From the NCBI GenBank assembly GCA_023247135.1, contig JAHFHB010000032.1, positions 1 to 11,834 on the forward strand: a DNA stretch of 11,834 bases, written 5' to 3'. Source of the stretch: Candidatus Omnitrophota bacterium. GTDB taxonomy: Bacteria; Omnitrophota; Omnitrophia; Omnitrophales; Aquincolibacteriaceae. How positions within the stretch are numbered: the first letter of the stretch is position 1; each line of letters begins with the position of its first letter. A model generated the notes under the pieces. That model was not told the DNA's origin. It did no database searches and saw only the letters and a program-made list of their open reading frames with translations. The position numbers were made by a program, and so were the translations under genes. Below, piece after piece: positions 1-9,000 of the stretch.

Positions 1-2
1 GA

Positions 3-83
3 TTTACTCTTGGTCCGGGTCTTCTCAGGGGGGGGGAGGTCAGTTCAATCTTTATTTTTATTCTTACCAGGCCAGGGCAGTAA
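3..83 (+). CDS. Possible 3' end of an upstream gene (partial)
   Basis: The frame starting at base 3 is open from the window edge to a TAA at 81-83. That TAA shares its last A with the ATG of the giant ORF (TAATG), a typical stop-start overlap in coupled genes. The 26-residue tail is glycine-rich, then hydrophobic (SSIFIFIL). Only the overlap geometry supports it. The giant-ORF frame is also open to the window start, so these bases could instead be its own 5' part. The G9 run inside makes the frame here sensitive to a one-base error. Confidence 0.3.
   Translation, partial: FTLGPGLLRGGEVSSIFIFILTRPGQ
28..36. repeat. G9 homopolymer tract
   Basis: Nine consecutive G residues lie 46 bases before the ATG of the giant ORF. 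Such runs slip in replication and are also a common place for sequencing indels. A one-base change here would decide which upstream frame joins the giant ORF. Confidence 0.95.
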
Positions 84-3000
84 TGACCTCGCTTGGGGAT
101 CTGGTTAAAACCTCTGAGCACAAGGTGTTTTGGGTCCCTGCAGATCTTGAGGCTGGAAAAAAAGCAGAGGTCTTCATTGTCACAGAAACTTTGAACGAAG
201 AACTTGGTCATCTTAGCGCGGCATTTTTCATGGGCACGGGGAAACATGATGGAGTTTTCGCAGGTGATACTTACACATTTGAAACAGAGTCTGTGAAATT
301 TGTGATTACAACTCCCGCAGAATTTGTAAAGTTACAGCCATTGAATACGGCCACCCAGCAGGAAAAAGTGACCCGCCAAACAGAAGGTGGGCAGGCAGAC
401 ACTCCTGCGGTGTCTGTCACCTCTGCGGCTGGGGCATCGCCGCTTCGGCCATCCGTGTCGGAAATTCTTGCCGCCGCTCAGCCGGCAGGGGCGGGAATGA
501 CACAGGGGATGAATGCGGTCCTGACAAATGAGGATTTTTATCCTGATTTGCCGCCGGGCGTGGAATTTGTCGGGCTGCGCCGGAATTTGGAAAGGCTTGG
601 CCGGGATATTTGGCGTGCAGCTAAACAGCGGCCAGGCGGCGAGATCGAACCCTCTCAAATTAGGGAAACGTCGGATCGTGTGATTGCAATTTTAGACCGC
701 TTGGTGCAGTTGGCGGGCAATAAAACCTTCCAAGTTCACCAACCTGGTGTAACTGGAGGGTTCAGCCAGGGTGAGGTCATGATGCTCACCGTAGGGAAAA
801 CTTTTGATCCGGATCTGCCGGAAAAACCGTATGAACTTGTTGTGGACGTGCGTAATGCAAGTCAGACCGTTGAGTTTCTGAATTTGCGAACAGGCGCTCT
901 CACTACTCTGCCGGAGACGGATGTGGATTCGGGCAAATACCTGCGGATTGACATGAGCGGGATTATTGACAGGGTCGACTGGGTTCCACCGCAGGATTAC
1001 TTTAGGGGCGATAAAATTTCAGTGACCGAGGCGCAGTCGTGGCTTGTCGCGATCTCACAAAGCATGAAGGGTACGTTAACAAAAGACGCGGTCTGGAATA
1101 TTCTGAGCCGCCTCAATTCCGAAAGCGGCATTGCCGGGATCCGGTACAAAAAGCTGGTTAAAGAGGTCGATTTACGCAAACTCGAGGAAGCTATTTGGTT
1201 GGCGATCGAAGAAGACGCTGAGGACGACGCGGTTAAGCGCAGTGAAATGCGCAGATCCTCACAATGGGGAATGATGGGTCTTGTGACGGGGATTACTGCG
1301 GCCGGCGTTTCTTATGCTCTTGGCGGTAGTCACTTAGCCAATCCAGGAAAACAACAAAACCAATACAGAGAGTTACAATCCCAAGTCCTAGCATCGCTTG
1401 CGTTGGCCCATCCATGGTTATCAGCCTTTCTTGTAGAGATTAATCGCGAGAAGATACGTAATCACGCCAATGATACAGCCCATGATGAGAAAGGGCAAGT
1501 TGAAGCCCTTGGGATTAAGCAGGTTGCCGCCGACCAGCGTACCCAACGAGAGGGTCATGAGGCTCAGCAAAGCTTTTTCAGTGACTTCCCGTTGCTTGGT
1601 ATTCAAATGAAGCATGGTGAGCATGGTAATCAGGAATCGAATAAAAGTCAATATAAATATTATTTTAATTCAATATTTAAGGGTGGGGTGCTGGGGATGG
1701 GTGGCGCTGTACGGGCAAGCTTCCGAGCTAGCTCGTCATTGCGAGGAGCACGCGCGCAGCGCGGCGGACGAAGCAATCTTGCGAATACCGAGATTGCTCC
1801 TGTTTTTGATAAACAGGGACTATCTTCTCGGCGGCCAGGGGAAGCCGCCGTAGAGATTGCTTCGTCGCAAAAACCGCTCCTCGCAATGACGGGGTTGGGA
1901 GTGAGTCGCTCGAGAGTGCCGTCTGCCCTAGCGGGGCAGCGGACACGACAGTCCTTGTCTCCGGCAAGGGCTGAAATGCGCACAGCACCTGCAGATGTAC
2001 CTGCCCCGGAGATAACCGCCTTTCCGGGTCTTGTGATCAAACGAACCCGCGATGCCGGCGGAAAAGAAGTCTTGAAGGACGAAGTCACATTCTTTATCGA
2101 AAAAGACGGCTGGATTTTTGAGATCCAAATGATTCAAGGCGCAGGCATTGATTCAAAACTTACAATTCGCAAAGCTCGCAGGGGAGAATCCAAACCGAGA
2201 GATTTTGTAAATGCCCAAAGTGTCGTCACAAAAGGCTATAACGCCAAAATCTTTGATTTTGGCGAAGGCAGTGATGATGGCCGGACGCCGATGATTCTCG
2301 CGGCAATCCTGAAACCCATTTTTGCGCAAGCCGGATTTTTACCGGAGTCGAATGCGCGCGGCATCTACCTCGGTCAATTCGCCGATATCCGGCCCACCGG
2401 CCTTGGTATTGACGACGACGCCACTCCGCCGCGTTATCAAATCAATTTTGAAACGAGCATCACCGCATCAGAAATTCCCGTGGATCAGCCTATCAGTTCG
2501 CTTGGTCCCGAACAGGGAACCCTGACAGAAGCCAGTCTGGATTTACCCCCCGATATTCCCGATTGGACCGATCTTCTTACTTCCCGGGTGACGGCCCGAA
2601 ACAAAGAGCAGTACGCGAACATTTTGCGGGCAAAATTCATTCCGGCATCCGGGTTTGAGGCGAATTCTGGAGAATTTATACTACCAAACGGTGGGGAGCC
2701 AGAGAACTATGTGGAAATTCGGCCAGCGGATTCAGCCGTGCCTGTGATTGTGATATCTGATGCCGAGAAGTTTGCAGCTCCTCATGCTGAAGTGAGTTCG
2801 TTATTCATGAATGTTTCGCCGGCAGCAACCGCAGCACAATCTGCCTTCTCTCCCATCGCAAGTGTGCGGCATGAATGGGATGTGACCGGCCTGGACACGG
2901 TCTGGAAAAGCTATGCTCTGCACGCCGATGGTAGTGCAGTGGAACTGGGTAAGGTTGATTTGGACTTGCGCCGCAATGCTCAGAGCCTGCATGTGCGTCT

Positions 3001-6000
3001 TGAAAAAGCTGCTGAAAAACGCGAAGTCTACATCACTCTGAAGTCACTCACCCGAAAAATGGAAACAGATCTCCAGGAGCATATCAAAAAATTAATAGAT
3101 TTAGGGCTTAACGCCCAGTTTTTTCCTGGCCGCGGAGCGGTTGTGGATGCGCCCGAAGGCAAGTGGGTGATTCGCACCGCATCTCCCACTGCCCTTCCCG
3201 CGCCTACTTCTAACACTCCTGCAACTGCATCCGTCACCCCGCCCTCTTTCCCCGTCATCCCCGCGAAAGCGGGGATCCAGCTGCCTGTAGCCACGATCTC
3301 AGACGCCGGAATTTTCAGTATTCCGCCCGAGGCGGTAAATCTTGACGAGTTCAGAGGGGATTGGCGGGGAACGAAGCGCGACGAATTTCTTGAGAAAGCA
3401 CGTAAGTTTATGCCGCCGCCGAATTTTCTTGATCAGCCGTTCTTGCCAGGCCTGCCGTATATGACCCTGCCGAATGATCAAATAAACTGGACAGGGGATT
3501 TCTATGTAATGCCGCGCGTACGTTCGAATGCGGGCAAGCTTGTGGGTGTTGAACTCGATTATGCCGGCTATCCCGGCGGACGTGTCGAGATTGACTGGCA
3601 CTCCACGCTGGCCGGAACAAAGCCCGAAGAGACACTGCATTTTCATCTGATCGAAAAAGGCAATGACGGGATCAAACTTTTCGCGGCGATCAAGGGTTTT
3701 GCAAGAACGACGATGGATCTGGATCCGAAGCAATTTTTATCGGTGGCGCTCAGGCCCGAAAGCGAATCGAATAAGCGCGAATTTTACGTAACGGTCACGG
3801 AGCGCAGCCTGCCTGGCCTTGCACGTGAGATTCGCGAGATGTTCAGCGATCAAAGTGATCAGATCGGCCTGGAGTTCAGCCCCTACGGCGTGATGATTGA
3901 CGGCGAACATTCGCGCTGGATATTTGTTGCCGCGGAACCCAACTCAGAAGTGGCGCATGAATCCCTGCCGAGGGTAGAACCCCCTAAACCTGCGACTTTG
4001 CTGGATACCGTCTCTGCTGTTGCTCAGACTGTAAGTAACTGGTGGCAGAACCTGGGGAAGAAAAAGGACGCCGCGCTCGTTTCCGATCAAGACCCCGCTG
4101 AGAAGTTCGTAAAATTCGTCGAAAGTTCCGGCGCGAAAATCAAAAAGCTGGATGATTTTGTCGCGCAGATACGTGCTTTTGAGCTGGAAAGCAAATCCGG
4201 AACCCGGCTTGGCCCCGACCATATTTTTACGGCGCTTGGCCGGATTTACAAGTGGGATACAGGCGGGATGGCTGTCGATCCGTCTACGCGTGAGAGTAGT
4301 CTCAATTATGTTCTGGATAAACTCAAGCACCATGATCCTGCAAGGGACTCACGCACGAGCCGCATTTTTACTATTCATCCTGACTACCGTGCCCCCTATT
4401 TGCCTGAAGCCGCATTTGCAAGAGTTATTACAGAGTTACGTGATGAGGTTTCTTTCCGTACACATCGTGCGCTGAATGAAAACGACATTGCTTTTTACGC
4501 CTTGGAATACATGGAAATGCCCGACAAAGTTACTTCCATCGGAAAAATCGTGCGACGTGTCGGAACCCTGGACCGTCTTGAATTGGCCCGCGAGTTTGCG
4601 CGCAAGTTCATGTCTGAGATTGCCGCGGCCACATCCGCGGAAGCTGCATCTACTAACTCGCCGTCATTGCGAGGAGTTCCCGAAGGGAACGACGCGGCAA
4701 TCCCGTCGTCGGACACGCCAGACCTTGGAAGTGCCGGCGCGGTACCTGATCAACAAGATCAGGTGCCAGAGATTGCTTCGTCGCTTGAAGCTCCTCGCAA
4801 TGACGAGAGTGTGGCGACCCTCACCCCCAACACCGCACCACAGCCCTTCGCGGATTCTCTGCGCGTCTTTTTGCGCGAACATAGTGATTACTGGCAAGAG
4901 ATTCCACCGATTGGGGCAGACGACTCTCACCGATTTCAGGCAGGGGACGCAAAGGGCTCTCAGATTATGATTGACCCTGAAACGGTTAATTTTCGATTCC
5001 CGGGTGTTGGCTTACTAGTGAGTGATATGGAAGGCGAACCGCTTGCCCTGCCCGGTTTTCTCACTACGACTCCGGCAAAACGAACTTTTCAGTGGATGAT
5101 CGATAGCAAAGACATCATCGGTCATGACTACTCTAGCATGGATGAGGGGCAGCCCGTGTTTGTTCTGTACGTGAACCCGGAACAATATGGCAGATACAAA
5201 GCAAATTTAGAACAAGCCCTCAAAAAACTCGCGAAAGATGGCATTGAAGTGCCGCCCAGAACTATTGAGATTGGTAAAGCCGGGGTTGGTTTTAACTGGG
5301 AAGGCAAACGCCAAATATGGCTTATCTTTGGCACCCCGCCCGAACTCGCGGCGCTGAAAACCCCTTCCGACAGCTCGTCATTGCGAGGAGCTTCAGGCGA
5401 CGAAGCAATCTCCGGGATGCCTGCGCTGAGGGGCCTTAACTTTTCCGGTCTCACGCCTGCGCAAAAATGGCTGGTCATTCGTGAAATCTTGATCAATGAC
5501 TTCGGGTTTATCCCGTCTGAAACGGATCCTTTGGGGTTTGTGATCCAGCCGGCAGACAGTCCTTTGGGCCGTTACGGCATCAGCTTTGATTTCAATGAAT
5601 ATGGCGATATCACCGAAGACGCGCTGCGGTCTTCCGCCTATCCGGCGGATATCCTGGTAGAACCAAGCGTGGAGAGTATCCTTCTGGTTGATGTCGAGGA
5701 GTTGTTTAGCGACGATCTCGGCGGCGGCAACAATACGCTTATTTTGCACAATCCTGCCGCCTTAGCGGGCACGCGCTTAAAATACTTTTTCATTCCTCGA
5801 TTGGGTGAAAGCTACCCTGTTCCGCGCATCTCCGCAACGGCCGGGCTTCTGGACCCTGGTGCGAACATAAGATCCCTTGAACCGCTCTTATCGAATGAAA
5901 GTCCGTTCAGTCTGGATGCCCAGGTTGAAGCGGTCATCACTTTCAAAACACCCGTTGAGCAGCGTGCTGATTTGATCAACCAGGCTCTGGCCGCTCACAT

Positions 6001-9000
6001 GGGCTTTATTCAAAACGGCGCTGAGTTCATGCAGGCGCGTGATAGTTCGAGTGGCAATCGCTACGCTTATGAAATCGACGGATTTAACGATGCTTTCTTG
6101 TTGGAAAACGAGGGCAAGTTTGAGGACGGCCTTTTGAAAACACGCCAGCCGCGCTCGAGCCTTCCATGGATGGGCAAAGATTTCCGGATGTGGAAAGTCA
6201 AGCAGTCCGGCCGGCCCATGCTGGTGATAGAACTGATTGACAATGACATCCCTCATTTGCACTTCGCCCTTTCTGAAATAGGACCGCTGCAAGCCCTGCC
6301 GTCTTTGCCGACGTATGTAGCGGAATACGAACAAAAGCAAAACGAACCCGATTCCCAAACGCCGCCCGCCCTGCCTGGCGATGCGTCGCTTGTGACGGGG
6401 CTTTATGAGCAAGAATATTCCCGCTTCAGAGCCAGTGTCGCAGATAAGGATTTTGTTTGGTTGACGCCCGCCGAAAAATTTTTCGTGATTCGAACGGTGC
6501 TCGCGGAAACCCTGGGTCTGGAAATCGAACCTGGCAAAAACACGCCGCTCGCAGATACGATCATTTATCCGTCCGGAGACCGCTTGAATTTTGATCCGGA
6601 CCAGCACCAGATCACCTTCACCGGAAGAAATTTTGCAGCCGGCGGGGTGCCGTTTGACTTGTTCACCATGAAGTATCTTTACACCGGAACCCCCTATGGT
6701 GAGAACATTCTGGGCTGGAACGACACTGATCTAATCGACACAGAAGATGATGCGGCTTTGCAATTTATGGGCACGACAAAGAGGCAGACGCTCAATCATT
6801 TCCCGAGAGCTGATGACCTCGAACGGTGGGGGGTGTCGCCGGTGCTGGATGACCCTACACTTTCCAAGTTTTTTAATCTCAAGCCCGTCAAGCTGGATGC
6901 GGACCTTTCGTCGTTGCGAGGAGCCGCAGGCGACGAAGCAATCTCAGAAATTTCTCCGTCGCTTAAAAATTCTCGCAAGGACGATACAGTCCGTCAGCAG
7001 CTTCAGGACTACAAAGTAAGAATGGAGCAGCTGCTGAAGGAACTCAAGGCCCAGCAGGAGGTGGTCAAAACTACTTTTGACATGCCCAACGACAATTCTT
7101 TGCCTGTGACTCCGACGGGTCTCCGCCAGTTTGCTGAACAAGCCAGCAGAGAAGCCAGCACCGGCATCGTGCAAATCATGGATGCTGTTCAGGCTTTGGT
7201 GGGGGATAACGTTTATGAAACTCTCGCAAGCTCCATGGAATTTCGGGAGCTCGATATTGTGCGTGTGAGAAATGCAAACAATTTTGAGTATTCTTTTGCG
7301 GTGATGGCAAAAGGAGATGCGGAGCTTCAATTGTATGACTTGACGCGGGATGAAGAACTTAAAACGAGTCACCCTGAGATGAAACTCCAGAATGTAAAAA
7401 CCGAGCGTTTCTCCTGGGACAAAGTTTTTGCTGCCTCTTCGTCATTGCCGTCGGCAACTCCTCGCAATGACGGAGGCAGAGCAGTACTTACCCCCGAGCC
7501 GCCGCTTGCACCCATTAAGATTGATTTCCCCAAACTCTCACCGCAGGAAAAATGGGATCTTTTCAAGCAGGTGCTTGCGCGCGAGTTCGGCGTGAAGCTT
7601 GATCCGGAGAAACCTGACAGCGTGCGATATTTTGAAGAGGGGGATATTCAACGCGAGCTTACTTTTAATCGGGAGAACGGCAGTGTCATGGACTTTGAGT
7701 ATGACAAGAGTCGGGATCAGGTTGTGCGGCCGGGGTTCTGGCAGATTGCTGATTGGATGGCGATGGGCGTTCATTCCGAAGCAACAAAAAAGCGTTACAC
7801 TCAGAGCCGCGGTGAACGGCTTTTTATTCAAGTGGGTAATAATGACGAAATCGAATTCGACGGGAGCTACTTTAGGCCGGTATGGTTTGGCGTTCAATGG
7901 CCGCAGTTCCTCAATGATAAGGGCGCTGAACCGCTTGTTTATGAAAACTATTTACCTGAAACGCCGGGCTCTCATCCCTCGTCATTGCGAGGAGTTCCCA
8001 AAGGGAGCGACGAAGCAATCTCAGAACATCTGGAAGAAGCCCTCCGCGTTATTGCGGAGGCATTTCCCGGTGCGGAAATCAGCAGCGTTGAGCCTGAGCG
8101 TAATGAACAAGGCGAACTCGTCATTGTGATTTCCACACCCACTCCGGGGCTGCTTCTAGTCGATGACCTAGCGAAGCTCAGTCTCGTCAACGATGCTCTT
8201 TCGAACATTTTTGATCAGCGGGTGCAAATTCGCGTGGTTGACCTGTATTCGGAAGTTGCGGATAAAATCGATGTGCGCTGGGAAGTGCCACGCGCGGCCG
8301 ATAGATCAGGTCTTGCCCTGACCGATGATGACGATGTGGTTTGGCTGCTCGAGGGGATGGTGCAGAAAGGCTCTGAACCGGAAGGGCTGCGGCCGGCGGT
8401 TGTGGGCAATTCGGATAAATTGATCGTGATCTCCGTGGCGGATCGGAATTTTAAACACCGGTTTAATCTGCGCCTGAAAGCCGTTGACAGTCCGGATACT
8501 CAGGCAGTCGTGCAAATGGATGACCCGGACAGCGTGTATACCGCTTTTTCTTCGGATTCTGCCGGCAAGGCCTGGAAGGATACGGCTGCTTTCTCAGAGT
8601 GGATAAAATCAGATTTGGGAGTGTGGCTTTATTGGCGCGGTTTTGAGACCCTCCAAATCCGGCCGCTTCCGATGCAGCAGGATAAAACAGTTTGGATCAA
8701 TGCAGGTTTTAAGGAAGAACCAGGCGGCGTTTATTCGCTGTCTGTCATTCCCGCGTCCGCCGCTGCGGATCAACAAACGAGAATGCCGGCGATGCTGACT
8801 CCCGAGCCGCCGGAACCTTCCAAGATTGATTTTGCGGCGCTCACGCCTCAACAAAAATGGGATATTTTAAAACAGGTGCTTGCCCGTGAGTTTGGCGTTA
8901 ACGTCGCCCAGGCACAGAATCCCGACAGCATTGCCTATTTTTCCGAGAGAGTTCCGGGAGTGGGAAATGTCATCCGCGGGCTTGTGTTTGAGCGCGAAAC

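Noticed and set aside
35..40. GGAGGT, a perfect Shine-Dalgarno sequence
   Set aside because: No ATG, GTG or TTG follows within usable distance; it is part of the G-rich run.
395..417. An early membrane segment or signal anchor at this base range
   Set aside because: These numbers fit residues, not bases: the hydrophobic segment is at residues 395-417 (bases about 1265-1333), and it partly overlaps the antisense small gene, so I do not call it a true transmembrane helix.
1237..1252. Hairpin GCGCA-loop-TGCGC downstream of the minus-strand pair as a terminator
   Set aside because: Only five base pairs and no following T-tract on the minus strand.
4476..4970. Alternative plus-frame ORF of 164 residues
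   Set aside because: It runs through the palindromic element in its RHCEE phase and is rich in Arg/Leu/Pro; the giant frame explains the region better.
5888..6607. Minus-strand ORF of 239 residues
   Set aside because: Arg/Phe/His-rich translation with no domain, spanning and codon-aligned with well-formed plus-strand modules; reads as an antisense shadow.
8741..8755. GTCATTCCCGCG as a third copy of the VIPAKAGIQ-type repeat
   Set aside because: Only the first dozen bases match; the stem partner is missing, so it may be a decayed arm or chance.
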